NCBI GenBank assembly: GCA_025403435.1
Contig: CM046337.1
Span: 4,905,501-4,969,500, forward strand
Origin: Artocarpus heterophyllus
Taxonomy: Eukaryota; Streptophyta; Magnoliopsida; Rosales; Moraceae
DNA length: 64,000 nt
Direction of reading: 5' to 3'
Position numbers and translations under genes: made by a program
The notes under the pieces: model-generated
Database searches by the model: none
The model's input: only the letters and a program-made list of their open reading frames with translations
Told to the model about the DNA's origin: nothing
Shown here: piece by piece, positions 10,829-21,932 of the stretch
How positions within the stretch are numbered: position 1 is the stretch's first letter
How the letters are laid out: every line of letters starts with the position of its first letter

Positions 10829-13800
10829 CTGTACCATTGGAGTCGTGAGAATATATTTACTTGGTTAAATATATATTAAAAAAAAACAGACATATGATGA
10901 AAGAAGGAAAAAGGGCAAAGACGGAGAGATATTGAATGACATACAAGAACATAATTTCCTGGTCTTAATGATGCAGTTGCCATGCGCAAAATTCTACATT
11001 GTGCATACTCCATGACATTTGTACGCGCATTCTCATCCAGCTCTAGGCAATTTATAAAGGAGACTTCCTCAACACCAGGCTTGTAGTCATTAGAAGCTTG
11101 CGTGAGAGGCATGATTCTTTTAGGTATTATCTTTAGCCTTCTGCAGTTTCCCAAGTCCAGTATTTGGAGACTGGAGAGACCCTCAATTTGCAAAGGAACT
11201 TGCTTTATTGCTGTTCCATTCAGATCCAAATATTTTATGCCCATTGGAAGTGATGGAATATTGTCAAGAGATGAGCATCCACTTAGAATAAGATGATCCA
11301 GGGACTGCAGTGTATGCATATTGCTTGAGAGAGTCTTGAGGCCTTTACAGTTTCTAAGAACCAATGAGACTAGATTGTTAAGAGAGCCAATTGAGGACGA
11401 CAGTTCTTCTATTCCTGTATCCTCTAAGCTTAAGTATTGCACACTTGGTGGTATGGCAGTAAGATTTTTGAGGTTCATGTTGCTGCTGAGATTAAGATCC
11501 GTGAGCTTGTCGAAATACTGAAAATATGAAGGAACTTCTAGACAACCTTTGTAGCCTTCAAGATTCACAATCTCGAGATGTGGAGCTTCAGAAAGGTCTG
11601 GGATTTGAATGAGATGCTTGGAGTAACTGAGATCAATCATTCTCAGCTTGTCAAGGTACTGTAAACAACAGAGATGCATATTATGAGTATTAATATAAAA
11701 TTTGACCATTAACCTAATACAATGGAACATACCTGATCTTCGTCCCAAAGTTGCTCAACCTGGCTATGGGGCATTTCAAGTGCAACAAGATTTTCTGGAT
11801 TAAATTTTGATGGTAAAGATTGTAAAGGGTATCCACACCAATGAAGATATCTAAGTGCATCTGGAAGAGACTGAAGACCTTGAGGAAAGTGCAATTTGCA
11901 CTTCTTCATGCACTCATGATAATTGTAAATTTTGAGCAGTCTTAGATTGTACATACTTGCAAACACTTTAGGATTCAAGTCTATGTCTCTAATCTTAGAC
12001 ATATCAAGGAATATGCCTTCAACTTCTCCAGTTCCCTGAGATCAAGAACATTACGTGCAAATGAGTGTAAAATGTGCCAAAACAAACTAAAAGATGCATA
12101 TATAGAGACATCTAATTTGTGTGTTTGAAAACACTAAATTTTATTTATGATACTTTCTAGCAGAAGACGACTAAGTTATTGGTTTTAAAAGCGTTAGGAT
12201 CTTACAGTATTTGTCTTCAACACACGGAGAACGTCTTCAGCGATCCACAATCTACTACGCCTTCCAAGCTCTTTAGATTCCTGGCGAACAATTTCCCAAC
12301 CCATTTCTTGTAGCAAATCATGCATCCATACCTGCTTCCCTTTGATAGTTACAAGGGATTTATTGATGAGATCTGGTATTCCAACATCTGCACATAAATC
12401 ACAACCGTCTAGTATTTTTTCTACAAAATCCCGATCCTGTCCTTTAAAGAAACACGCAATATCAAGAAATATATTCTTTTCTTGACGATCTAGTCCTTCA
12501 TAGCTAATCATCAACACATTTTGAACTTCAATATTAGGAACCATTTTCAGCTTTTTCAATGCACCTTCCCACTCTTTCTTGCTCCTTGAATGAAGATGGG
12601 ATCCCAAAACTTTGAGAGCCAATGGAACGCCTTTGGTGTAAGCTACCACCCTTTCTGACAACTCTACAAATTCTGTTGGTGCAAAGTTGCTTTTAAAAGC
12701 ATTCAAATTAAAGAGCTGAAGAGCATCATTGGAATCTAGTTCCTCAACCTTATAAAATCGAATATTATGTCCATTTCTAAGCACTTGTCGGTCTCTACTT
12801 GTTACAATGATTCTACTTCCATGACCAAACCAACCATGATCTCCAGCTAAAATTTCTAATTGTTTTGGCTTATTCACGTCGTCAAGAACAACCAACACCT
12901 TTCTTCGGCTAAGCCTCCTCTTATAAAAATTTGATCCCACAACCATGGTGCTTGAAATTTCTTCCTCTAACAACTCAGATAAAAGTTCCTCCCTTAAGTG
13001 GTTTAGTCCATGATTCTCTGATTCTTCCCTGACATTTCTAAGAAAGCATCTGCCTTCGAATTGATAGAAGAGTCGATTGAATATAACCTCAGCTAGAGTT
13101 GTTTTACCAATACCACCCATTCCCCAAATGCCTACAACTCGAACATCTAGTGAGCCAATGCTTAACAATGACAGGATTTGTTCAATGTGTTGGTCAATTC
13201 CGACCAAGCCCTTGGGCTCATCAGTTGATGATATCCTGCTCAATTTCTCTAGTATATCTTGGACAATTGCCTCCACTAGTTTGGCCTCAGGCCTATCATA
13301 TAATATACGCCAAATGATGGGTAATGTTAGGAAAAAAAATGAAGAGCACAATGAAACTGAAGAACAAGAACAGAGGAGAGATGGCACATTTGTTCAGTAT
13401 TGATATTGGATTTGTCCAAATTTTCTATTCTTATTTGGTTAGCTACTCACAAAATAATGAGTGACTTTTTGCTTAAAATTTCTATCCCTGGAAATTTAAC
13501 CAGAACTATTTGAGACATGAGGAAAATAGTGAAAAAATGTACGATCAAGAGAGAGTTTGGAAAAAAGAAATTGACACTGTTGGTGCTTCAATTAGAATAG
13601 TCTTGATTAGTTGGACAATTTTTATGATACATACACATTGGCATTCTAAATAAGTGAAAGTTAAGTTCTGCAAAATTCTGACTAGTACTGTAAGACTCAT
13701 CAATTTAGATTAATTTTTAGCAAACAGAGGAATTCTTCACGTACTTTTTCTATTCCCATACTGTGAAACCACAATGTTTTTCTATTTCATAACTTTCACA

Positions 13801-14406
13801 GCAGAAGGTAAAACAATGCAAACTCTAAGTATAAGCAATGTGCGAGCCTTTCTGGTCTCCGAGACCAGATCATATATGGTTTCAATGAAGCAGAAATACA
13901 TAAATTATAGGCTACCTTTTAACATGTGAATCCCAGCCAGACAAATTAGCTGCTGTTTCCAGAGCATCTCTCCACTCCTGCACTTTGTTGATATTGTCTT
14001 TAAAACGTTCTTCAAGCTGAGCAAATGCAACTTCATAACTCCCCTTCTGTTTTGGTACATTCGACGGATCTGTGTTGTAGAAAACTGGCACGACAAACTG
14101 TCCATTTTCTTCCCTGCATTTGAGTATGTGCACTAGTTCATCTAAGCACCATGAAGAAGACACATAGTTTTCCGAAAAAACGATCACCGAAAGCTTTGAT
14201 TCCTCGATTGCTTTCAGAAGCGCAGGCGAAATTTCATCTCCTCTCTCGAGCTTATAATCTATGTAGGTTTCTATCTTCTTTTGGCACAAAGCGGCATAAA
14301 GATGACTCGTGAAGTTGTCTCGAGTGTCCACGCCTCTAAAGCTAAGAAACACATCATACTTTTCTTGGGTAGAACACGGAGATGATGTTGAAGAAGAGGA
14401 CGCCAT
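10229..14406 (-). CDS. TNL2, intact TIR-NB-LRR-C-JID immune receptor
   Basis: Predicted cytoplasmic/nuclear immune receptor of 1064 residues. Exons 13916-14406, 12206-13292, 11733-12035, 10945-11658 and 10229-10828 have GT-AG borders, and their lengths (491+1087+303+714+600) add to exactly 1065 codons with a stop. TIR (about residues 17-163) has YDVFLSFRG and the putative NADase Glu at 90 in SSWCLDEL. NB-ARC has P-loop GMGGIGKTT (221-229), kinase-2 VLDDV (Asp301/302), GSRIIVTSRD, GVPLAL and MHD (487-489). LRRs fill about 550-850 and the C-JID starts at about 870 (CCPGNEIPKWF). The tail is acidic. TIRs of this class generally make NAD-derived signals through EDS1; ligand specificity cannot be read from sequence. 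It is the only complete receptor in the window. Confidence 0.93.
10945..11658 (-). CDS. TNL2 exon 4 (LRR array)
   Basis: 238 codons in phase 0. Leucine-rich repeats run from LRMIDLSYSKHLIQIPDL through LKTLSSNMHTLQSLDHLILS to LQILDLGNCRRLKIIPK. The donor is taken as CTT|GTATGT at 10944; it keeps phase 0 with exon 5 and is the site mutated in TNL1. Confidence 0.85.
11733..12035 (-). CDS. TNL2 exon 3 (first LRR exon)
   Basis: 101 codons in phase 0, beginning GTGEVEGIFLDMSK, the usual first segment after the NB-ARC in TNLs, and ending ..EQLWDEDQ before donor GTATGT. It includes LRYLHWCGYPLQSLP, a conserved early LRR motif. Confidence 0.9.
12206..13292 (-). CDS. TNL2 exon 2 (NB-ARC domain)
   Basis: It begins after ATAG at 13293-13294; its first base completes an Arg codon, followed by PEAKLVEAIVQ, the usual TNL linker. 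It encodes the whole nucleotide-binding switch through the MHD motif and ends with T526 before donor GTAAGA. In-frame sequence upstream of 13292 is intron, so the longer open frame reaching 13387 is not the real start. Confidence 0.92.
13916..14406 (-). CDS. TNL2 exon 1 (TIR domain)
   Basis: The start is the ATG at 14406, after which a Ser/Thr-rich leader (residues 2-13) precedes the TIR. The donor is AAAAG|GTAGCC at 13915, phase 2; without splicing the frame would stop at once. The following intron is 623 bp. Confidence 0.92.
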
Positions 14407-14889
14407 TTAATTTGCTGCGAATCCACCACTCAAATTATGCCAATTCGTTCTTTATCAGAAACTAATATTATGTTGGAGTTCACCACCGCCTGTCAGAGGT
14501 TCTAGATTCCTATTAGAATCATTTTCTTGAAATTAATGTCTGTCAAAATGGGTAGATGTGTAGCCATATGTGAGTGGGTGAGCAAATTAGTGTGTGCAGG
14601 TGAGGTGTATTAGTGAGTCATCATGATGATCATATATGAGAGAGAGTATTGTTGTTGGTGTGTAAGCCTTGATAATCACTAGAAGCTGATGGCTAAAACA
14701 ATGATGGACAAACTGATCTAAAGAAAATGGACCCAAAGAATGAAGCATATTTCTCACCATCAAGAGTCAAAAAGTCAAAGTAGTACAGCCTTGTGTTGAA
14801 ATTCATTGCTTGTTATCTTTTTTATTTTTATTTTTCTTTTTAAATCAGTAGTACTGCCCAACATAAACCGTGCCCCGTTAATATTACGT
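14407..14889 (-). promoter_or_regulatory. TNL2 promoter region with W-boxes
   Basis: Conserved with TNL1 (6467-6674) and the orphan copy at 56665-56920. On the gene strand TTGAC occurs at 14766-14770 and 14774-14778, at the same place in the alignment as the TNL1 cluster. About 230 bases around 14470-14700 have no match in the other copies. No TATA box can be fixed with confidence. Confidence 0.55.
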
Positions 14890-15253
14890 AATAATGTGTA
14901 CTACTTTAATAAGACTTCACCCTTTTATCTCCACTCTATACATGTTTTAGGCCTTAGACCTCTCATATTTCTTTTTCCCAAGTAAAAGAAAAAGAAAAAC
15001 AAAGAAAAAAGGGGAAAGGTTTTTCTGCTGTATGTCTGTCTGCCGACAACATACGAAGAGTGTGTGGCAGATATTGCATTTCCTTTTGGTGTTGTAGTCT
15101 TTCATCTTGGTTTCATTTTGCATTATTGGATGATATTATTTATTTTTTGGATTTTGAAATAAGTGGTCGCCTAACAATATAAGCGTAAAAGAATATGTCG
15201 TCAGTACTAGAAATTCATTACGCTCCTTTCGTCTTTAGTTATAGTGATTTTCT
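14890..15253. repeat. Conserved distal upstream segment, copy 2
   Basis: Pairs with 9210-9600. A third, inverted copy of the central part is at about 50640-50790. The conservation runs through sequence that is not open in all copies, so it reflects shared ancestry of the TNL unit and not a gene. Confidence 0.75.
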
Positions 15254-15667
15254 CAGGGGTGTAAATAGGTGGTTTTTATCGGTTTTTAGTCCGTTGGTTT
15301 TGACCGATAACGATTAATTTTGAAAAATACAAACCGAGCACTAGCCGATTGTAAGAGAGGCTTGGTTAGTTTTCGACCAATGATAGCTAGTTTGTGGCGG
15401 TTAATTTTAGACAATAGTAACTAGCCAGATTATATATAGTAATCCATCAGTAACCCAGTCGATTCTATTTTTCTTCCCACAATTATAATGTATTAGAGGA
15501 ATTAAAGAGGGAAATTTTCATAAATGCCATCTTTTAAGATTTATATTTTATAAATGCTATACATGTTTAATTTATGACACAACTTAATATGTAATATTTG
15601 TGATAATGTAACGTAAACTTTTTTAAATGTAGCATAAATAAATATAACTTTTAAAAGTATGACATAA
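15254..15667 (+). mobile_element. hAT-type element end, fragment
   Basis: It starts CAGGGGTGTAAATAGG, the form of terminal inverted repeat common in plant hAT elements, followed by a tract rich in repeated ATCGGTTTTTAG-like and TTTTGACCG motifs. No partner end with matching 8-bp flank was found, so it is called only as a likely relic. No coding sequence. Confidence 0.4.
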
Positions 15668-15900
15668 CATGTAATTTTTCATTAAAAAACTCAACATTTT
15701 AAGAATAATAACATATAGGTAAACAACAAAAAGCAAACAAATTAAAGCAAGAAAATTTATCATAACACAATATGATAGATTTATGCATGTAATTTTTCAT
15801 TAAAAAACTCAACATTTTAAGAATAATAACATATAGGTAAACAACAAAAGGCAAACAAATCAAAGCAAGAAAATTTGTCATAACACAATATGATTACTAA
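15668..15900. repeat. 118-bp tandem duplication
   Basis: The unit starting catgtaatttttcatt at 15668 is repeated from 15786 with only a few substitutions, ending near 15900. The near-identity indicates a recent local duplication. It is AT-rich and has no credible coding sequence. Confidence 0.9.
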
Positions 15901-16629
15901 ATGGGCCTAGCCCATCTTTTTTATTAAATAGGCTAGACTTGGTGTAATTTTTAAGCACGAAGCATATTAAAGGCATAGTACGGTAAGGGCCCCGCATGAG
16001 CATGAGTACGTCAAAAGCATAATTGGCCAATTATAAGTATGACTAAAATATATAATTTAAAACTAATTTTACTAATATAATTTATATTTTTTATAAATAT
16101 TTTTTTTTATAAAGAAGTTCGTAATTTTTAAGAGATTTGATTAAAAAAAAGAAGAAAAAAGATCAAATAGATTTTTTATTGTTGGTAAATTATCAATTGC
16201 CAATATATACTTACCCTCTTTGATTTATATGAAAAACTAAATAATGAAAACCACGCCGTACAAGATTCTACAATGTTATTGTTCTCAGAAATTTTTTTTT
16301 AATCAATAATGTACTTTCTTTTATTATGATTTAATGTTTTTATTTTTTTTGGTAAATTTAACGTTAGGCAAGAGAAAGGCATATTAAAGAGCTAAAAGTA
16401 CAATAAAAAGCACAAACATCGATACAGGCACGAGCATGGCTCAAGCACTTTATGGGCACAACCCATTAATAAATGAGCCGTGGATTAGGCCTGACGCCAT
16501 AAGAATTAACTGGGTTGGGCCTAGCACGGCAAGATAAATAAATAGGCGGGCCCAGATACGACATGAGGCACTCTTGGGCATAAATTAAATGGGCCAGGCT
16601 AGGCCACGCCAGCCTATTTGAAATCTCTA
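15901..16629 (-). mobile_element. Non-autonomous hAT-like element relic
   Basis: The right end, read on the minus strand, is TAGAGATTTCAAATAGGC followed by repeated gggc/gcccg blocks, the typical subterminal structure of plant hAT elements. The left part (15903-15920) has gggcctagccc palindromic sequence but its terminal repeat is missing or degraded. It carries no transposase. Confidence 0.45.
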
Positions 16630-16957
16630 ATTAAGTGCTTAGGTGATTAGATGAAATAATGAGCAAAATAATAAATGGAAATCATTAATAAATATTAAAA
16701 AGAAGAAGGGAAAATTATGAAAAGATATAAGAGAGATGGCAGTTTTAAAAACAAACACACTTAAGGGACATTTTATGTTGTTTTGTCCTTTTCAGGCTCA
16801 TTTGGTACAACTTTTGCTTGTATTTTTTAGTCAGTGAAAGAAGAGAAGCAAAAAACTACAGCTTTCAATAAATGTTTGAAACTATATTTTTAAAAGAACT
16901 TAAATGGATCAAAATGGTTTTAAATTTTTTTTTAATAAGTTACAAAAATATTATATG
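16630..16957. other. AT-rich spacer
   Basis: No gene, repeat pair or element end is recognised in this 330-base stretch. Confidence 0.6.
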
Positions 16958-16960
16958 TAA

Positions 16961-17358
16961 GAGCACCTCCACTGCTAAATTGATGTGGCAATAGCAAATT
17001 TAGCATTTTAATGTAAAAAACACTTTAATGCAATGTTATTTTTAATGTTAAATCTGCTATATGTTAAACTTGGTGGTAAATTATCACAAAGTTTAGCATA
17101 TAACAAATTTGACATTTAATTCTAAGTAGGTGATAGATTTTTTTTTTTACTTAGATTTTTTTTTTACTTTAATAATGGCTGCATTCTCACTTTTAATTAT
17201 ATTAATATTAAAAGTTTAATTATGACAAAAGACAAATATAACCTTTCAAGTAGCATTATGCATCTGAGTATAAAATAAAATAGCACATTAAATATATTAT
17301 TTTCACACTTTTTGATGCAAATATAGTATTAGCAATAACATTTGCATTGGAGATAGTC
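16961..17358. mobile_element. Tourist-like (PIF/Harbinger) MITE
   Basis: A 398-bp AT-rich element with terminal inverted repeats GAGCACCTCCACTGC at the left and GACTATCTCCAATGC (as read inward from the right). TAA stands immediately outside both ends (16958-16960 and 17359-17361), the 3-bp target duplication expected of this superfamily. It is non-coding and lies in the spacer downstream of TNL3. Confidence 0.75.
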
Positions 17359-17532
17359 TAAGTTTATAACCTATTATTAACACTTTGCTATAATTTTTAA
17401 AATTTATTTGAGAAGTGCTTTGTTTTAAGAGTCATATTTTATGACATTGACTTAAAACAGCCAAAACACTTTCGACAGATTATCCAAATATTTTCAAAAG
17501 CAATTTTTGGACACAGACACCAAAAGCAGCCT

Positions 17533-18321
17533 TTAAAAACCTTTCCAAACAGGCCCTTCCTCTTCGCCTTTGTCGTCTTCGTCTTCTTTGCATGTGGCTT
17601 TGGCTTCTTCTTCTTCTTCTTCTTCCTCCTCTTCCTCTGCCTCTGCCTCTTCATCTTCTTCTTCTTCTTCTTCTTCTTTGTCTTCATCTTCTTCTTCTTC
17701 CTCGATAAAAACTCCGCCTCCACTAGCTTCAAACACTTCACGGGGTCTCTTACTTTAACTACTTTCACCTAAGTCTTGATCCATAGCAGTAGTTGAACCT
17801 GGAGCATATAGTCGACAGACTCCACACTTAATCATGTAACAATCGCTATAATTAGGATCTCCTGTAACATCCTAAGGGCAGAACTATAATGCCGCCTCGG
17901 TTACGTTCTGGAAAATAGTAGACCAATAATCTAAGTTTCTATAGGCAGCATTGGGTGCAAACATGCTGTCATACCACAAGAACAGATGTGGAACCTCAGA
18001 CTCTGCCCCAGACCATCCTGACAACCATGTGCACTTGTAGATTTCGACACAGTCGGAAAAACATGACCACCATGCCTCAAACTTGGAGCTTTTACCACAG
18101 TTGGTTTTGAACTCAGTCTCAACATGAATCATCAATTTAACATCCTTGCTGCACTTCTTGGATCCAACAACTGTGCAAAAAGCAGACCCCAAGAATGTGC
18201 TGCTAACCAAACGCGGAGAAGGATTGATGTTTATTGAAGACCGATCGGATTGATAGCTGAACCACTTGGGAACTTCATTTCCCGGGTATACAAAGAGGAG
18301 TAGTGGAATATCTTCCTCTTC
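17533..18321 (-). pseudogene. TNL3 exon 5, C-JID with expanded acidic tail
   Basis: It begins after a GATCAG acceptor (18322-18327) and aligns with TNL2 exon 5: YPGNEVPKWFSYQS, GWSGAESEVPHLFLWYD, CGVCRLYAPGSTTAMDQDLGES. One frame runs through the whole exon but is interrupted by TAG at 17884-17886, TAG at 17872-17874 and TAA at 17755-17757. The final segment is a long Glu/Asp run ending EEGPVWKGF. Confidence 0.88.
17580..17712 (-). repeat. GAA/GAG microsatellite encoding a Glu tract in TNL3
   Basis: On the gene strand imperfect GAA/GAG/GAT codons give some 40 mostly acidic residues where TNL2 has about eight. The opposite strand shows a poly-Ser open frame, which is a shadow. It is an in-place expansion of the acidic tail. 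Confidence 0.85.
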
Positions 18322-18339
18322 CTGATCGCACATCTTGAG

Positions 18340-18344
18340 AAATC
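18340..18344. repeat. Target-site duplication AAATC, left copy
   Basis: The five bases AAATC directly precede the TGTTGG start of the left LTR and recur at 27956-27960 after the right LTR. This defines a complete insertion. Confidence 0.92.
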
Positions 18345-19799
18345 TGTTGGGCTTGGTGCCCTAAAAGCTGTGACATTGTATATATTGTTAATAAATAAAT
18401 AAAATAACATTTATTATTATTTTGGTTGATTATATGTATTATGAATACATTTATAAACATCAAGAAAATTCCATGATTATTTATGTGACTATAAATTTAG
18501 CATATAAATGTTATTTGCTTAGGGATAAAATTTATAGATAATAATCTAAATAGTCCGTAATAATTAATTAAAGTTTGGGATCTTTAATTAAAAATTACAA
18601 GTACGGTCCAATCTCATCTAAAATGAAATAGTCATTATCCGGACTATTAATGTAGAGACATTGGGTTGGAGGTACTTTATATAATGAGATTATATAGGAC
18701 TGGACCAGATAAATTATGAATCTCTAATAATCATCCGTTACAAATAGAGTATTCAAATTTATCACTATGATGATCATATATTTGACAGTCTTAATCTTGA
18801 GTATTTATTAGACTCTTATTTATTACATTATGTTTTTTGACTTGTATGGTGAGATTTGTCTAAGCACAGATTATAACTTAGCATCTTGGAAACATAAAGT
18901 AATAAATGGCTGGGAATAATATTATACAGATATGGAATCCATTCCTTCCCTATGGAAGTTAGAAAAATAGTTCTCTTGAGTGATAATTCAAGGTTTGAAC
19001 AGTAGAACGCTCGTTCATAATAAGATTATAAATTAATTGTTCATTAGAGAATTATTGGAACTCAATGATAAAGATGTAATAAGAGAGGTAAACGGAAATT
19101 GAACCTAGCTCTTATTATGAACTATTTATGGAGGACTGATTTATATGTAATTATTATATCAATGGACTACTCGTTAATTTTCTTTGAGTAATTTCACTGT
19201 AATCTCAAGAGTTCAGTTTCAGGTTTTTAGTGGAGTAACACTGAAACTAATAAATTTGGCACATTAATTAAAGAGTTTGATTAAATGTCAAATTTATTGG
19301 AGCTTGGGTTATAGGTCCATAGGTCCCCAATACCACCTCTGTAACACTATATTGGATTTTTGCATAAAATGAATTATACATGTTTAATTCAGAATTTTTG
19401 AATTCTGAATTAATTTTTTCACACTTGAATTATTAACGTGACACAGAAAAATGTTCTCTGTGATACATAATGTAATGTGATAAATGTTATCACATTTAAC
19501 TGAGCATTAGTTAATTAATTGATTATTGTTAAAATCTATTCTTAAATAAATGTGATTTATTTTTGAATTGAGATTTATATATATATATGGTTTTGAACCA
19601 AAACTTTTTATATATATATATATAAGATTTTATAATATATTAATATATATGTATTAATATAATATAAATAAATAAAAAAAAGGGGAAGAAAACGTGAAAG
19701 TCACGTTTCCTCTTTTTATATATATATATATATAAATAAGGAACCGAATTTGATTCGGTTCTCGAAAAAAAAAGAGGCAACGTTTACAATCCGTAAACG

Positions 19800-19855
<56 letters not shown>

Positions 19856-20349
19856 GAATCTCACAAAAAGGGATTCGGGAAACAAAGAAAGAAGAAAACG
19901 GAAAAGAAAAGAAGAAAAAAGAAAGGAAAAGAAAAAGAAAAGTAAAATTACTAATGACTCAGTTATAAAAAGAGAGAGATAATAGTTATCTCAGTAATTT
20001 TTATTCACATAATTTTTAGAGAGAAAAACTGAGAGTTCTTCTGTAAAGAAAAAAGGTCTGCTATCTCATGTGTTGAGTACATAGCAGATTCAGAAAAGTG
20101 TGAGGAAAATTCATTCTTACAGTTTGACGCCCTCTCGTCTTTCCATTGGTGTGGAGGCCTGGTTTGGAAGATCGTGGTGTCAAAAAGGAAAGCTAGGATA
20201 CCCTGATAGTCTTCAAAGGGTTAGTAAAAATTTCTAAAGTTTTCTGTAATTAAAATTATATATCTATTCCCGATGAACAAAGTTTTCAGAAAATTTTTGT
20301 TTGTCAACGATCCGTTCCTTCCGCTGCATTTCATGTTTTAATTCCAACA
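18345..20349 (+). repeat. 5' LTR of Copia family A
   Basis: 2005 bp, TGTTGGGC..ATTCCAACA. The last 700 bp contain TA-rich blocks and short perfect hairpins: AAACGTGA/TCACGTTT (19690-19708), GAACCGAAT/ATTCGGTTC (19741-19761), ACGTTTAC/GTAAACGT near 19780-19800, and TCTGCTAT/ATAGCAGA near 20057-20094. Promoter position was not resolved. Confidence 0.93.
19804..19850. repeat. (TA)n microsatellite in 5' LTR
   Basis: About 23 TA units inside the LTR; the matching tract in the other LTR (27408-27460) is longer. Open frames of repeated Tyr-Ile that cross it are not genes. Confidence 0.9.
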
Positions 20350-20351
20350 AA

Positions 20352-20363
20352 TGGCATCAGAGC
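20352..20363 (+). other. Primer-binding site of Copia family A
   Basis: TGGCATCAGAGC, two bases after the LTR, complementary to the 3' end of initiator-Met tRNA apart from one position (the usual form is TGGTATCAGAGC). Confidence 0.85.
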
Positions 20364-21471
20364 GGGTTATAGCATATATAATTTTAATTAAACATGATTT
20401 TATTTTGATGATATCATGTTTTTGATGCATGTTTGTGGGCACTTTGCATCTTTGTTAACTTTTATTCATGTGATGAATGGTTGTTTAATGAAAGGATTTT
20501 TGGTCGTTAATTATATGATCCTTTTGGATTAATAATTTTATTTTCAGTTTGATAAGATCAATCTGTGTAAACCCATAAAGGGGTATAGGCTTTTTGTAAT
20601 TTATTATTATTTTTTTTTCTTATCTCCTTTCTTTCACTTGCTACACGTGGAGCGATGAAGAAAAAGATGTCAATTGGATTTTTTGGCCCAGTTGAGAACT
20701 ATAGGCCTGTCAAATTTCAAAGGTAATCTAGCAAATTGTTGCACAATAAACCACTTGATGAAGACTGCAAAATTGGAGCAGAGAATTATGTATAAATTAC
20801 AAGAAGACCCCTGTAATTTTATTTTTTATTTTTTATTTTTTATTTTTTTTTGGGTTGTAATTTTAATTATCCAAAAGGACCGGGTCAAAAATTCATTGTT
20901 TATTTTCATGTGATGATTGTGATAACATGTTCATGCATAATAACATGTCATCTAGGAAAGTGCCCACTTATAGTTATTGTAACATGACATGCATACGCTT
21001 AGCATATTATTTTTATAAAGGAGTTTATAAAATGATTTAATATGTGTTAGCATTAATTTAATGAGATTAAATTAATTGGGTTGGTTTTATAGAATCTTAA
21101 TTTATTAATCAACCAAATAATGTGAATTTAGTTTTAACAGTTAAGACTTGGTAAAATTCACATTAATTCTAAGTTATCTAATTTTAAATTGTTTAATATT
21201 TGGTAACTTAGACAATTCATAATAAATTTAGATTTTTAGAAAATCTGGTAATTTATTTAAGTGTAAATAGAATGAGATTCTATTAACACATAATATAATC
21301 TAGTAATTAAAAAAATTGTTTTTATCTACTAGAATTATGAAACATATGATGTTTTATAAGATAAAACACATCTTTTAAAATAATGAGTGGGAGAAGGTAA
21401 TATGACAATATAACCAGCGGTCTCCACTATTAGTACAACACTGTGAGATTTAGGTGGCGCCTCGCGACGCT

Positions 21472-21796
21472 TTGATTTCGTCCTCCCTACGGAGGGTGTC
21501 CATTTAAATCAATATCAAGGTTGGCTTCCTTGAGATAGGATTTTATAATGTATTTTAAAATTGACCTACCCTATGGCGGCGGCAATTTTGAGTTAAGTTG
21601 TTAAAATCTAAAATAGTGGGTTACACTCATAGAGACATAATTAAATTGTTAATTATATATTGACCAAAATAAACGGTTATTAATAAATATAGAAAATATG
21701 AGATATTTTGAATACATTTATTAATTGAGAATGTCTCAATTCAATTCATAAATAATTTGACCTACCCTACGGCGGCACTTTATTTATTAAAATTGA
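21472..21796 (+). ncRNA. Three leader hairpins with a shared loop motif
   Basis: In the untranslated leader, three stem-loops show related loops on different stems. First: TTGATTT (21472-21478) with AAATCAA (21506-21512), loop containing CCTCCCTACGGAGG. Second: AAAATTG (21557-21563) with CAATTTT (21583-21589), loop ACCTACCCTATGGCGGCGG. Third: ATAAATAA (21748-21755) with TTATTTAT (21780-21787), plus an outer TCAATT/AATTGA pair, loop containing ACCTACCCTACGGCGGC. Shared loop with differing but paired stems suggests a selected RNA structure, perhaps for packaging or translation of the element RNA. The function is inferred. Confidence 0.5.
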
Positions 21797-21932
21797 ATAA
21801 TCGTAGAATTAGTAAAATATTTTGTGTTTTTCATATGCATCATGCATCACGTTTACTATTCCAAAACATATATTTATGATGTTTATGCAACCATTTTAAT
21901 TTATGCTATTTTATTTATTTATTACAGCAACA

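Noticed and set aside
13293..13387. Start of TNL2 exon 2 at the in-frame Met near 13387
   Set aside because: That part is intron: the acceptor at 13293 joins exon 1 in phase and gives the standard TNL linker.
15254..16629. One large hAT element with ends at 15254 and 16629
   Set aside because: The two ends are similar in type but their flanking 8-mers do not match and the subterminal sequences belong to different styles.
17570..17758. Poly-Ser frame on the plus strand
   Set aside because: It is the reverse complement of the Glu tract of TNL3 exon 5.
19750..19968. Frame with (Tyr-Ile)n in the Copia A LTR, and its counterparts at 27307-27589
   Set aside because: Translation of a (TA)n microsatellite; lengths differ between the LTRs.
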